A stretch of 64,000 nucleotides of DNA from Eretmocerus hayati (GCA_029851415.1 CM056742.1:16347736-16411735); one strand, 5' to 3'; counted from the stretch's first letter, positions 23,601-30,816 are shown. Notes: generated from the sequence alone by a model not told the origin. Made by a program: numbers and translations.

Positions 23601-26043
23601 CACGTAAGTCACTTCCGGGCATGGGAGTTGCGTCCAAATTCATCTCCAAGTAAGAAGATGAGGTTGTTTCAAATTTCATCAATATTCTCATCATTCTACA
23701 TTCATTTCACATCAACCCCTGTCATCGCATATCATTTACTCTAAGCCCACAATAATTTCAGTCCTATTTACACCCGCTCCAACTCATCGCTATATTCTGT
23801 TCAATCATTCATTCCTCGATTGTATACCTCATCCATGATTTCATCATCCTTCCATTGACTCGTTAGGTATCATGTGGCCTCTCTACATCATCCAGGAAAT
23901 CTCTGTCTCCATCAACATTATTCGTTGTCATAATCATAATAGGCTCACACACATACACACATCGCAGACGTCAATGATCGCCTACTTAAAAATAGATTCT
24001 TGCACGCATACAAGTCGCCTACGGGTGCAGGATTTGCATCCTGATTCATCTCCAAGTAGAAAGGCGAACTGATTCTCAACTTCATCAACAATTCTATGCC
24101 TCACATGTACTCTCTCCATCGCATATCATTCACTATATAGCCACAATGATTCTGAAATCTATCATTCTTCATACTGACACACAAAACAGATCATCATTGA
24201 TCAATAGTTCATCACTTATTCAAAAACTAGCGTTCAGCCCAAACTGAAGAGTATCGTGGAAAAGAGGGAGCAAGAATCAAGCTGCAAGGTGACCGGTTCG
24301 CTTGAATGACTATGAATACTAACCTCAAAGTAGATAGGTAAAACACAGCTCACCTCTAGTCTTTTCCAATGACCGATTATGCAGCAAGATATACCCATTA
24401 CGTTGTAACTTACCGCTCCAACTCCCTCAACAAGAGAATCAAAGTCGGTTGTACCATGTCGAATGATGAAGAGTGCCTGAAAATTGAATGAGGAAGACTG
24501 AGAGATGTTTTGACGGACATTGCGAGATCGCAAGTAATGCTCTACGGTGCTGGTCAGGGTTGCAAGGCTTTTGATCAGTTCGGGGTGCATCCCAAGTTAC
24601 AGCATGTGAAGATTATTTTGTCTAGATGTATGTCAAAATTTCTAGCGACTTAAGGTCACAAGGAATTAAATATATCTCAAGACCGAGGCTAAGACTGTTG
24701 AGAAGTGTCACGATGTGATGATTGTGTCCAGGAAGCGCTGGATAGATGCTATCATACCCTCAACTCAAAGAAGCTAAAGTTCCAATCACTGTGATCCTCA
24801 ATAGCCTAATGGAACTCTCAAGGGGGTCAGGGTCACAAAATCGCACCAAATTTTGTTCACAGTCTCGTACCATCTAGAATTTGAAGAGTCCAGAGTAACT
24901 CCGTTACCGCTCTAGGAGCCCATTTGACGGAGTTACTCTGGATTCTTCATATTCTAAGTGGAACGAGACTGTGAAAATAGTGTGGTGAGATTTGGTGCCC
25001 TTGCAGACCACTCCGATCTCCGTTTGTCGGTACACTTATGTCAATATATCATGCCTATCGCACTTTGTTGTGGGTTCTGCCTCATCATTTTGTGTGAGGT
25101 TAGAATGTTTAATTTTCCTCCACTCAGTTTTGGATATATACGCATTCACAGACCTTAAAACGCGGCTTCCTAGTTCGTTTTCAATGTTACAATATGGAAG
25201 AATAAGCAATTACATTGATCTAATATGATTTCTTAGAGCAAAAATATTTATGTTTACCTTCTGGCTTTTTTTGTTAGCCGATGAAAACCATGCCAAACAA
25301 AATTGGCGCAATCAATCTTAATGTTCCTCATTGAACATCAAGATTGATTTTTGAGATACTGAAGTATTGACTCAACTCATCGCTTTTGTCTCTGTCCCAA
25401 CTCAAAATGCCCATTGCAGATAGCGAAATTTGGTTCTCAACCGATTTTTCGATCGTATTATCGAAAATATTCAGTGTGCCTCGTTACCCCCTTCAGCCTT
25501 TTCCTAGACTAATTATACCACTCGGAAACACGATTGAGCTTAAGTTTAGAATTGTATAAAACCTCCAATGTGAGCCAACAAATGGCTCACTTGGACCTTC
25601 GGCAGTGGGAATATTCGATATTACCTGAAACTCCTCCCCCTTTATTCACTTTTCATCAAAACTATATGATTTGGGGACCATGAGCTCCACCACCCAATCT
25701 TTACTGAATTTCCACAGGCTTTTTACAGTAAGAGTCATATACTCCGATAGCGAAATCTTGCCGAACGCATCTTAGAGTTACTTTTAGGGGCGTACCAAAG
25801 TTGCACCCAAGGTACCAAAGTTAACCAAATTCGACAGTATGCCCTTTTTCAACCCACCCCTTCAATTATATCAAGGAAGCTGATAGTTATATATTATACC
25901 TGTGGTATGGCAACCGATAAGCTCAACACCAAGTATAGGACAAGACCCACTCTTCTAACTGAGATAGGCAGGAATGGATTTATTCCAGAAAGTGTCATAA
26001 ACAACCTAGGAATGAAGCAGTAATGGTCTTCGAAAACCCCCAT
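2582..26043 (-). CDS. Odorant receptor (insect 7tm_6 family), nine coding exons, spliced model
   Basis: Model, 5' to 3' on the minus strand: 26043-25900, 24476-24354, 13603-13486, 9767-9500, 9380-9264, 9197-9107, 8098-7959, 7893-7761, 2632-2582. All junctions are GT-AG with compatible phases. The total is 1185 nt: 394 residues plus stop, the usual length for an insect odorant receptor. Hallmarks are an N-terminal FIPRLFMTLSGINPF, a first membrane segment ending SVAIPQ, hydrophobic segments YFTIGAFIVLPSIPVLCYLL and NVALMIIEFTIGLMLTLLYY, and the C-terminal signature FVLTAGSVFPLSMESFAK followed by ITKSSFSYIAAIASMK. Such proteins are inverted-topology seven-helix subunits that form ligand-gated cation channels with Orco in antennal neurons. 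The ligand is unknown. Introns 2, 3 and 8 (about 10.7, 3.7 and 5.1 kb) are filled with mobile elements, yet no exon is broken. Main uncertainties are the start codon and the remote last exon. Confidence 0.88.
3168..3353. mobile_element. Short palindromic MITE
   Basis: Two arms of about 70 bp (3168-3238 and 3283-3353) are near-perfect reverse complements, starting GTGTACACTCACC and ending GCGAGTGTACGC. The spacer is about 45 bp. It sits in intron 8 of the receptor gene. No target duplication was clear. Confidence 0.75.
3660..5335 (-). mobile_element. Decayed R1-clade-like LINE, 3' portion, minus strand
   Basis: Minus-strand frames carry the region after the reverse transcriptase palm of R1-type LINEs: a degenerate MIVYGAA (about 5060), then in another frame VYRTASRDAVCVLADFSSI (about 4900-4960). 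Further 3' a frame at 4195-3818 encodes a degenerate CQMC zinc-knuckle-like segment and YGLRPENLVDRMLENKTMW, the typical R1 end. The last part (3660-3740, read on the minus strand) resembles an R1 3' UTR. Frameshifts and stops make it non-functional. A palindromic MITE at 4194-4533 splits it. Confidence 0.72.
4194..4533. mobile_element. Palindromic MITE inserted in the R1-like LINE
   Basis: Arms of about 140-150 bp (4194-4345 and 4392-4533) are inverted copies with only scattered differences; for example CATTGAGTCAGCGCGCTTCC on the left is mirrored at 4464-4483. The element interrupts the LINE, so it arrived later. Confidence 0.82.
5333..5372. repeat. Perfect 18-bp hairpin
   Basis: The 18-bp stem 5333-5350 is the exact reverse complement of 5355-5372, with a 4-base loop GTTT. 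It marks the left edge of the TAACG-rich repeat. Confidence 0.85.
5373..6255. repeat. Cryptic repeat built from TAACGTAACGAAA-like strings
   Basis: Two blocks (about 5373-5690 and 5930-6255) are made almost wholly of short strings such as AACGTTA, TTTCGTTA and TAACGAAA in both orientations without a fixed period. A normal-looking 240-bp segment separates them. The motif is itself near-palindromic, so the blocks could fold extensively. Confidence 0.75.
6265..6645. repeat. Minisatellite with AGTAATTTTAAGGTAGGGTTA-type units
   Basis: Four to six degenerate units carry CTAGTAATTTTAAGGTAGGG followed by TTAGTCAATA and a GGGAAAAATC string; clear copies start near 6345, 6430, 6509 and 6570. Period is roughly 50-90 bp and units decay to the right. 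Confidence 0.7.
6646..7248. other. No recognised feature (intron 8 of the receptor gene)
   Basis: Short frames on both strands lack motifs, and no paired repeat was seen. Confidence 0.4.
7249..7588. mobile_element. Palindromic MITE, family A copy 1
   Basis: The ends TACTGACAAAGG and CCTTGTGAGTA pair, and the arms share strings such as GAGAAATGAAG-TACCCAAA and GCTAATCTCCAT/GGATATTAGC. A second copy of the same family lies at 45384-45727. The flanking TA on each side fits a TA target duplication, but the copy at 45 kb does not show this. Confidence 0.8.
7761..7893 (-). CDS. Odorant receptor exon 8 (C-terminal signature)
   Basis: Codes for CFIEWQYMTLEERKMILLIL and NPFVLTAGSVFPLSMESFAK. The W...L...RK and LTAG...LS-ESF motifs are the best conserved signature of insect odorant receptors. 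Donor GTAAAG, phase 0. Confidence 0.88.
7959..8098 (-). CDS. Odorant receptor exon 7
   Basis: Begins MAYAKDAPPIKRYACPIMW and contains ALLCDNWIGQAIIDYSGQIF, the family LLC...G motif followed by the conserved helix. Donor GTATGT, phase 2. Confidence 0.83.
8140..8470. mobile_element. Palindromic MITE, relative of family A
   Basis: The ends ACCAGGAGAGG and CCTCTCCTGGT are exact inverses, and the arms of about 150 bp stay close to identical (for example CGCTCAAACG near 8249 mirrored near 8364). The core, with TATACCTATATGG and an ATTTTTTAACATAGG string, resembles the core of family A. It lies in intron 6 of the receptor gene. Confidence 0.82.
9107..9197 (-). CDS. Odorant receptor exon 6
   Basis: Codes for YCADLQSLGNVALMIIEF and the hydrophobic TIGLMLTLLYYY, then a GTGAGT donor in phase 0. 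This is the fifth membrane segment. Confidence 0.82.
9264..9380 (-). CDS. Odorant receptor exon 5
   Basis: Codes for about 39 residues containing AEYDGIRQIVILHNQALK, the family pattern of an Ile-rich helix followed by His-x-x-Ala before the fifth membrane segment. Acceptor CAGTTTTAG, donor GTACGT. Confidence 0.82.
9500..9767 (-). CDS. Odorant receptor exon 4
   Basis: The longest exon, about 89 codons, entered in phase 1 and left in phase 2. It encodes YFTIGAFIVLPSIPVLCYLL, the extracellular string MIPLFHADYIYFRQEDHFW, and the hydrophobic segment SSEIILLAGFTTIFVLYVR. This order is diagnostic for the family. Confidence 0.85.
10028..11205. mobile_element. 1.1 kb fold-back element rich in GTCGCGCGAC
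   Basis: The arms (about 10080-10560 and 10680-11145, possibly extending to 10028 and 11205) are inverted copies. Matching strings include GGATATGCAGGCGGTGGACT and its complement near 11070. GTCGCGCGAC-like palindromes recur at both outer and inner positions. The open frames in the arms are mirror products of the palindrome and show no domain. It sits in intron 3 of the receptor gene. A poly(C) run of about 15 (10304-10318) is in the left arm only. Confidence 0.85.
11186..11435. repeat. Small inverted repeat next to the fold-back
   Basis: ACACTTACTCCTTAACGGCAC at 11188 is mirrored with few changes by GTGCCGTTCAGGAATAAGTGT ending near 11435. It may be a remnant of another element nested at the right edge of the fold-back. 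Confidence 0.55.
11556..11995 (+). mobile_element. GC-rich retroposon-like repeat, copy 1
   Basis: The block is sharply richer in G and C than its flanks, begins CCCCCATGGGC and ends near CTCCCTTGCGGTTAC. It shares ordered short strings with the insertion at 16084-16543 (CATGGGC...GGTACGCC..GCCAGTGCGT near the start; a CCTTGCGG or CCTTACGG end). No frame is conserved, so a SINE-like or 5'-UTR-derived retroposon is likely. Confidence 0.5.
11996..13485. other. No recognised feature (intron 3 of the receptor gene)
   Basis: AT-rich DNA with short motif-free frames; no paired repeats were found. Confidence 0.4.
13486..13603 (-). CDS. Odorant receptor exon 3
   Basis: Codes for 39 residues plus one base (LRNLLLSASEYW ... 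NIFFA), acceptor TACTAG, donor GTGACG. The pattern of LL...W followed by an acidic/basic helix (DEKEKEVCTRFM) is the intracellular loop before the third membrane segment. It lies more than 10 kb from exon 2 because intron 2 holds the I-like LINE. Confidence 0.8.
14248..14850 (+). repeat. Partial unit of the LINE-associated 400-bp repeat with an attached open frame
   Basis: From about 14460 to 14850 the sequence matches, in order, the repeats at 23563-24190: a GTTGC-TCC--ATTCATC-like string, CGCATATCATT-ACTC, CCCACAAT, then CACACAGATA and ATGATCGCC. The upstream frame (14248-14598) encodes an acidic stretch, SWAIAGEIIQVF and QELPPDPSANRK, with no recognised domain. It may be an older LINE's tail into which the present LINE inserted. 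Confidence 0.5.
14917..15420 (+). pseudogene. LINE endonuclease domain, frameshifted
   Basis: The first frame (14917-15189) begins near an ATG and carries LQVVKINLHHCKAASENL and VVQEPWLNEAG, the N-terminal catalytic strands of apurinic-type LINE endonucleases, which nick the target for priming. A second frame (15202-15420) carries ASAYMPYEE and IIGCDANGHHVQW, the middle metal-binding motif. The remainder (to about 15630) is in a third frame (LEIILSTNLIICNRGN). The break near 15190 inactivates it. Confidence 0.8.
15677..16083 (+). pseudogene. LINE linker between endonuclease and reverse transcriptase
   Basis: Encodes WAQCTISKNPHATELRKC, PTNPWWKPKLRKL and YRTSFNKYKDNIITAKWE, the basic W-W-KL / Y-KY pattern found between the two enzymatic domains of I, Jockey and R1 LINEs. 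It stops making sense at the GC-rich insertion after SIRR. Confidence 0.72.
16084..16543. mobile_element. GC-rich retroposon-like insertion in the LINE, copy 2
   Basis: It breaks the LINE exactly after SIRR, and the coding frame resumes with SIRRQDGSWTE at 16547. The string ATCCGGAGA occurs at both edges (about 16073-16081 and 16544-16552), suggesting a target duplication of about 11 bp. The insert is GC-rich and hairpin-prone: a perfect 14-bp stem with a 2-base loop is at 16198-16227, and a run of 13 G is near 16306. It shares ordered strings with 11556-11995. Confidence 0.62.
16546..17586 (+). pseudogene. LINE reverse transcriptase domain, frameshifted
   Basis: The start (QDGSWTEVGQETLDLLMETH) is the family entry to the polymerase. 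Then come VAFISKAGG..HTTAKDLRQI, LLKALERLVDLHIR and the GKSVETALHE motif in shifting frames, followed by a damaged catalytic strand (FLHTDGAFSDI, expected DIEGAF). The last frame is open at 17158-17586 and has the YADD catalytic box at 17212-17223, then WVQENGLEVNPSKAELVLFT and KYLGVILDSKLFW. The enzyme copies LINE RNA into DNA at the nicked target. Several frameshifts make this copy dead. Confidence 0.82.
17579..17827 (+). pseudogene. LINE connection domain after the reverse transcriptase
   Basis: Encodes MYRSIIRPIITNGALVWW, KVQRFAALGTTGAMRSASQ and LEAILVLQPIDMFV, the standard G-x-x-W / QR..AL..TGA pattern that follows the polymerase in RNase H-type LINEs. Confidence 0.78.
17834..18205 (+). 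pseudogene. LINE RNase H domain, first half
   Basis: Encodes VIAVYTDGAKLQENTGAG with the first catalytic Asp, and SILTAGILAIEKAAK, where the expected catalytic Glu (usually AE) is Gly. The frame is cut at VIYT by the fold-back element and resumes at 22386 with DSQAALE. Downstream GENEKANKLANQG has Asn in place of the usual Asp, so two of four acidic residues are lost. Confidence 0.83.
18198..18205 (+). repeat. 8-bp target-site duplication, left copy
   Basis: TCATTTAC directly abuts the left end of the 4.17 kb fold-back and recurs exactly at 22378-22385. Removing the element plus one copy restores the RNase H reading VIYTDSQAALE. Confidence 0.92.
18370..19440 (+). repeat. Tandem array, about 153-bp units, left arm of fold-back (7 copies)
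   Basis: Each unit begins with a GCTGGCGGGCTAAAT-like string, then contains CAGCCCGATACGTTGCTGGG, ACCCCTAAAAATGAGCTCTG and TTTGTAGGTTATG. Unit starts are near 18376, 18523, 18672, 18826, 18980, 19132 and 19286. Inner units are most alike. Confidence 0.88.
19762..19832 (+). repeat. tRNA-like (Ala-like) segment inside the fold-back, left copy
   Basis: GAGCAAG and CCTGCTC can form an acceptor-like stem. Between them are a GAATGGTAGAGT string like an A box, CCTGGCAA with GGC in the anticodon position, and GGGTTCGCGCC, a good B box. The D and anticodon stems pair poorly, so it is probably a tRNA-derived SINE head rather than a working tRNA gene. Confidence 0.5.
20517..20592. repeat. Central hairpin of the fold-back
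   Basis: TACGTCGGAAGCGCGA and TCGCGCTTCCGACGTA are exact inverses about 20 bases apart, extended by matching TTCTAGCTGT / ACAGCTAGAA ends. Confidence 0.82.
20902..20973 (-). repeat. tRNA-like segment inside the fold-back, right copy
   Basis: Inverted copy of the left tRNA-like block, with slightly better A-box region and the same B box (GGGTTCGCGCC on the minus strand). See the left copy for structure. Confidence 0.5.
21300..22210 (-). repeat. Tandem array, about 153-bp units, right arm of fold-back (6 copies)
   Basis: Inverted counterpart of the left array. Unit starts, read as TTTAGCCCGCCAGC, are near 21441, 21594, 21747, 21899, 22050 and 22196. The right array has one unit fewer than the left, which accounts for most of the difference in arm length. 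Confidence 0.86.
22378..22385 (+). repeat. 8-bp target-site duplication, right copy
   Basis: Exact second copy of TCATTTAC directly after the right end of the fold-back. Confidence 0.92.
22386..22897 (+). pseudogene. LINE RNase H second half and C-terminal zinc motif
   Basis: Continues the interrupted RNase H with TDSQAALETLASKTTR, SLCWVPGHSGVGENEKANKL and, at the end, FCKECNEEGETIEHFMYQ, the C-x-x-C...H zinc motif of I-like LINEs that ends one residue before its last Cys at a stop. The next bases, read one frame over, give QALEGKRHRTLGHKYLDGLE and FKRLIGFIQGD, the usual C-terminus, so one small change truncates it. Confidence 0.85.
23051..23371. mobile_element. Palindromic MITE at the 3' end of the LINE
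   Basis: The ends ATCCGTTCGGAGGATAAGTC and its inverse are exact, and the arms of about 130 bp share GCCAAATATGTCAATTTCAC. It separates the LINE coding end from its 3' UTR. No target duplication was clear. Confidence 0.85.
23372..24230 (+). repeat. LINE 3' region with about 400-bp tandem repeat
   Basis: After a GC-rich stretch (23372-23560) come one full and one partial unit. Landmarks in order are ATTCATCTCCAAGTA (23639, 24047), CGCATATCATT-ACT (23727, 24121), CCCACAAT or GCCACAAT, and CACACA-ATCGC--ACGTCAATGATCGCC at the unit joint near 23960. The same landmarks occur left of the LINE at 14460-14850. Confidence 0.65.
24354..24476 (-). CDS. Odorant receptor exon 2
   Basis: Codes for 41 residues (ALFIIRHG ... 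HWKRLE), phase 0 at both ends, with a strong acceptor (TTCAATTTTCAG) and a GTGAGC donor. The FDSLVEG string followed by a hydrophobic stretch and WKR is the second-membrane-segment pattern of the family. Confidence 0.82.
24853..24978. mobile_element. Short palindromic element in receptor intron 1
   Basis: Arms of about 55 bp pair: CCAGAGTAACTCCGT at 24890-24904 is mirrored as ACGGAGTTACTCTGG at 24927-24941, and CACAGTCTCGT at the outer end is mirrored by ACGAGACTGTG. Confidence 0.72.
25740..25838. mobile_element. Remnant of the 60-kb-type MITE (right end)
   Basis: CTTGCCGAACGCA, TTTTAGGGG-GTACCAAAGT, GCACCCA and the final ACCAAAGTTAACCAAATTC reproduce in order the right end of the element at 60151-60994. 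No matching left end was found. Confidence 0.7.
25900..26043 (-). CDS. Odorant receptor exon 1 (N-terminus, first membrane segment)
   Basis: Codes for 48 residues from ATG to AIPQ, ending at a GTATAA donor in phase 0. The FEDHYCFIPRLF opening and the hydrophobic run VGLVLYLVLSLSVAIP match the N-terminal exon of hymenopteran receptors. The ATG at 26043 is the first in frame. An upstream in-frame stretch lacks ATG. Confidence 0.8.
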
Positions 26044-27010
26044 GTTATCCGCCTTCGCTGAAAAAATGCTCAAGTCTGAGTCGGCACAATACAAATCCAA
26101 AATTTTTTAAACAACTTGGACTGGTCTTCTTGGGGCTTTATTTTACTTTCATTCTGTTTCGGTGATGGTTTATAATTTTTCTCGAAAGCAGTAATTGATT
26201 AGATAGCGATCATTCTTGCGTTCCATTATTTGGGTTTCACATCACATCGGAATTCAATTTTAGAAATGAGTGAGAAAACCCACTGTTTTGTGACAAATAT
26301 TGTCGGATGGCCCTATGCTGTAGTAATGCACTCAATGATAAAATATTGGCAGATTTTTCAGTCCTTAACTGAATGGCCCTACTTTGTACCACTCGAAGGC
26401 AGATTCAAAGAATCAGAGCAGTATCATGGACGATCCTCCGATACGTGACTTGCTCTCTTGATGTTCGCAGCCTAACTGCTTAGGAGTTGAGATTAAAGAC
26501 TTTGACGTGGATAGGGTTGTAATCAGTCTGAATATAAGATTATCATCGACTCACTGCGTAAAAGCAGTGAGGAAAGATTGCAGGCCTCTAATCGTACCCC
26601 GGATCACTCTACAATAAAGCTGAAGTATATTATGTGGAACGACCCATATCTACAATTCAAACCGACGAAAAATGCAGATTTCATCTGGGAGCTCGACCGT
26701 TCAAATTTGTTTGGAAAAGCTGTTTCTTTATTGCTTCGTCGCTTGACTATGACATTCATCGAATAATAACCACCTGCCAATTATATATGTTGAGCTTGAT
26801 TGGGCAGAGATCTCTCCAAATTCCCGAGTTTCGCCAGGAGTTTCATCGAGAATCGCTGAAGGGAATAAATTATATACCTATGAATAGAGTTGTCGATATA
26901 TCGAACGCCCTGGCCAGCAGGAAACGGACACATCAGATCTTTCAATCTTGTCGTTAACTTCCAAAGTTGATGCCCTATCGTTTCCCGATGCTCTAAGCTC
27001 GAATAAAATA
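26044..27010. other. No recognised feature upstream of the receptor gene
   Basis: Should contain the receptor promoter, but no convincing TATA or initiator could be chosen. Short frames lack motifs. Confidence 0.35.
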
Positions 27011-27206
27011 TCAAAAATGGCTCAGGAGGTATCCTTGTTTAGGAAAATGACCTTTCCAAATTCGAATCAACTTCCTCCACGTCTTGGGCCCTAATTCAAT
27101 TGGTCGATATTCGTAATGCTCCCAACGGACAGAATACCATGTGTCTGTATCTTGTTGCAGAGATGAGTCTTTTCCGTGAGTTGGTACACGAAATAAAATT
27201 ATTGTA
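27011..27206 (-). CDS. Possible terminal coding exon of unknown gene
   Basis: A strong acceptor (TTTTTCCCTGTGCTCAG) is followed in phase 0 by 64 codons and a stop. The product has an aromatic and basic composition with TWYSVRWEHYEYRPIELGPK and a C-terminal WKGHFPKQGYLLSHF. I do not recognise it, and no partner exon was identified with confidence. It may be chance. Confidence 0.3.
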
Positions 27207-28361
27207 CTCTGAGCACAGGGAAAAAGTCGAGGAAAACAGTAAACATGTACTTGATCTTTAGAATCATTCATCAAGCTTGCATTTTTCAACTCTTATTTCC
27301 ACCTGAAATTGGTAACGCCAATAATTTTTTTAATGCACTTAACATAAAAATTTTGATATCCTCAGGCCTTCTGATACTCATTTCTCAAATCCAATGGTCT
27401 CGTAGGATTTTTCGACATCCATTCCTACGGAAAATACACCGTACCCAATCAAAAAACAAAATTCCAAGTTGTATTTGAGAGATGGTTGATATATAGACCA
27501 ATCCCGTCCTCTGAAAGATTAAGCTTGTATCACGGGTTCCCAAGTCAATCCTGATTTTATTGGATGCTTTTCTCCTGCCAAAAACTGAATAATGATTTGG
27601 GTTATTGTATAACGATTGCGCAAGAGGCGGATCCGGTTTCGTCGGAGAACTTTCACTTCGAAAAGTAATAGAAGAATTTTCTCAACATGTACAGCCGAAT
27701 CACTTTTCCCTTTGAGTTTCGGAATTAACATGATGCGAATTCTAACTCACGAATGAATCAAGATCTACAAATAAATTGAATTGAAGTACACGCAGTGGCC
27801 AAAACTGATATTGTCAATGGTTTAACTGTACACAATTTTCTTGGCCATTTTTTAGCTTTGCAACCACGAAAAAAAAAAGGAACTCACTCTGGAATCTTTT
27901 GGGAAACGCAGATTTCATTTGAAATCGAAACATGGGAGAGAAAATTGCGGGAAAGTCAAAGAATGTCCATTTCTAAGATAGGCGTTTGGCGGTACAGCGG
28001 TAATTTGTTTCCAATTACCTTACTTTTCTCAAGATCCGAATGTTGAAGGGGTGAATCAAGGTATGAACCATTAAGAATACCATTCAGAAAATTGAGATTG
28101 AAAGTAGCATCTTTTCATTTAATAACCATCACGAGAACTGAGATTTAACGTAACGTGGTTCTTCCATCTTCGCTTAGTGTCTAATTTCCATCATGGGGGT
28201 ATGCTTTTAGAAATTGTGCCTCAGAGTGAGTGCAGAGACGTCCTAAGTGCATAACCACGATCGTTTATATGACCATGACATAAACCGCGGAAAAAAGTAT
28301 CACTCTACAATAGTCAAGCATTATGAAGTAAAAATCGATTCTTCACTCGGGTGAGTTTTTA

Positions 28362-30805
28362 TAATATTGATGGATATTCGACCGTTTTCCAAGCTCACAT
28401 CAAGATATTCAAATCCAAGGATTCCATACCTCCGAAGCTTCTCATGGAGAGTTGATGCTAGTTTGCACCACATACTCTTCATGGTGAAGGAAATATCAGA
28501 GGACGATCCAATTAGATCTTGAAAAATACATAGGAGGAATGAGGTTACCTATACAATGTTCGAAAATTGTAAGTGTTTTGCCCCAGCCTCTCCGCTTGGG
28601 CTCGTCAGAATGACGACGGAGAGACTTGTCATTGACACTGAAACTATTGACTGAAGTGATACGTTGGTTTTTTTTCTTTTTTGTAGGCCGGGAAGGGAAA
28701 ATCTTCATAGACACCCACAAGAGTGTGGGTAGTGTCAGATTCACCCGAAAAAACCCGCGCACCTACCGACTAAAACCCCTTCCGGAGGATGCCAATCCGA
28801 AGGTTACAGTCCCAGAAGAGGGAAGGAGGGAACGAAGAGTAGAGGAAAGATGAAAAAGTACATGGGGCTTGCGAAGAATCGGGAGCCCTCAAGTGGTCCA
28901 AGAGGCCACTCAGGGCTCATACGCACTGAGACGGACGAGGTGGTAAAGGCACACACATAGGTGCTAGGGCTGAAGACTGGGGGCTGGGGAGTGCGTCTGT
29001 CTCCCAGGATCAACTAGGGGTTCTCCTTGCGGTAATCTTGGGCCGGAGAGTCGTAACTCTCTCAAGATCCGACGATCTCCTTTGCGGGGATTGATACGTT
29101 GGGGATTTTGTTCGTTCTATAAGGGATTAGATGCAGAAAACTGTCTTCCATCTAGTTGCGAGACTGCGGAATATGAGACGACTACAAGAGTAGCTTGTGC
29201 TCGGTCGAAATTTGAGAGCCGTATCGAGACGAAGTCGTCTGGCTATTCAATGTATATATGTATATATTGAAAGCTGAAATAAATGCTATTTTCTTGAATG
29301 CCATCCATGTCTTTCAAGTATTATATAATTTTGATTACGCACTAAGAAATCCTCTTGAGAATCGAAGGCTGAACTCCCTCCGACCTCATGATGAGAGTCT
29401 GATTTCGACAGCGTGCTCTAAGTACCTGATACTCGTGGAGGCTGAATTCCCTCCTCTTGTGCCGTCTCTCGATCAAAAGCCGAATCAATGATTTTTTATC
29501 TGGAAATGAGACGGTGCTGAACTCCATCCTTCATTTCTGGGTAAAGAGTCAGTTCTCTGGGAATCTACTTGTGAGCCTGGGGTGGAGAAGCTGAACTCTT
29601 TCTCGATACTCAGACCACAAGTGGATGATAAAATATGAAGAAGCCCTATCGATCCTTGTTTTGCCATGCTAAAGTGCTGAAGTCCACTTGGTTTGTAGGG
29701 GCAAAAATTTATCTAGAAAATTCGATCCGTAAATTTTGCAATGATGAAATTACTCCCAGAAATCCGCACATTCAGAGCTTGACATCAATCCAATAATAAG
29801 ACGCACACCTCTATCGAGGTTATCCTTTATACCTTATTGTAATTTTTTATCACTGGCTCTCTACCAAGATCCAGAGCTTATTGGTCACTTACACATGGCT
29901 AGAGTAGCCGTCACATGTTTCACAGTCTCACAACTGAATGGAGGACAGTTTTCTGTTCCTCCTATCAAATTTAACATCCAAATCCCTTATAGAACGAACA
30001 AAACTTCCAACGTATCAATCCCCGCAAGGGAGATCTTCGGATCTTGGGAGAGTAACGACTCCCCGGCCCCAGTTCCGCAAGGAGGATCCTTAGTTGATCC
30101 TGGGAGACAGACGCACTCCCCGGCCTCAGTCCTCCGGCAAGGGAGATCTTAGTGTCTCGGGAGCACACGACAACTCCCCCCCCCCCCCAGTCTTGAGCCC
30201 CAGCACCCATGTGTGTGCTTTTACCACCTCGTCCGCCTAAGTGCGTATGAGCCCTGAGTGACATCTTGGACCACTTTAGGGCCCCCGCTTCTTCGCAAGC
30301 CCCATGTACTTTTTATCTTTCCTCCACTCTCTGTTCCTTCCTTCCTTCCTTCTTCTGGGACTGTAACCTTCGGGTTGGCGCCCTCCGGAGAGGGGTTCTA
30401 GTCGGTAGATGCCCGAGTTTTCTTGGGTGAATCCGACACTACCCACACTCTTGTGGGTGTCTATGAAGTATTTCCCTTCCCGGCCGACAAAAAAGAAAAA
30501 AAACCAACGTATTACTTCAGTCCAATAAATTCAGGTTCAATGACAAGTCTCTCCGTCGTGATTCTGACGAGCCCAAGCGTAGAGACTGGAGAAAAACACT
30601 TACAATTTTCGAACATTTTATAGGTAACCTCATTCCTCCTATGTATTTTTCAAGATCTATTTGGATCATCTTCTGATATTTCCTTCACCATGAAGAGTAT
30701 GTGGTGCAAACTAGCATCAACTCTCCATGAGAAGCTTCGGAGGTTGGAATCCTTGGATTTGAATATCTTGATGTGAGCTCGGAAAACGGTCGAATATCCA
30801 TCAAT
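28362..30805. mobile_element. 2.4 kb fold-back element with minisatellite arms
   Basis: The arms (about 28362-29205 and 29885-30805) are near-identical inverted copies. For example GAAGCTTCTCATGGAGAGTT near 28435 mirrors 30721-30740, and the strings around TACGTTGG recur at both arm positions. The arms contain GC-rich units of about 57 bp built on CTCCTTGCGG and GGGGAGT-G. The centre (29205-29885) has about four copies of a GGCTGAACTC string spaced about 75 bp apart. No transposase frame was seen. A small open frame in the left outer arm (minus, about 28,500-28,340, MKSMWCKLASTLHEKLRR...) has no known match. Confidence 0.85.
30001..30190. repeat. About 57-bp tandem units in the right arm of the 2.4 kb fold-back
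   Basis: Three units each carry CCGCAAGG-GGATCTT, a CTTGGGAGA or CCTGGGAGA string and CTCCCCGGCC. They end in a run of 12 C at 30176-30187. The left arm has inverted versions near 28970-29090. Confidence 0.75.
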
Positions 30806-30816
30806 ACATTATTATA

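Noticed and set aside
27390..27700. Long stop-free minus-strand stretch without a start codon (ending ...LRDHWI)
   Set aside because: No recognisable domain, no convincing splice sites at both ends, and overlapping frames are also open, as happens by chance.
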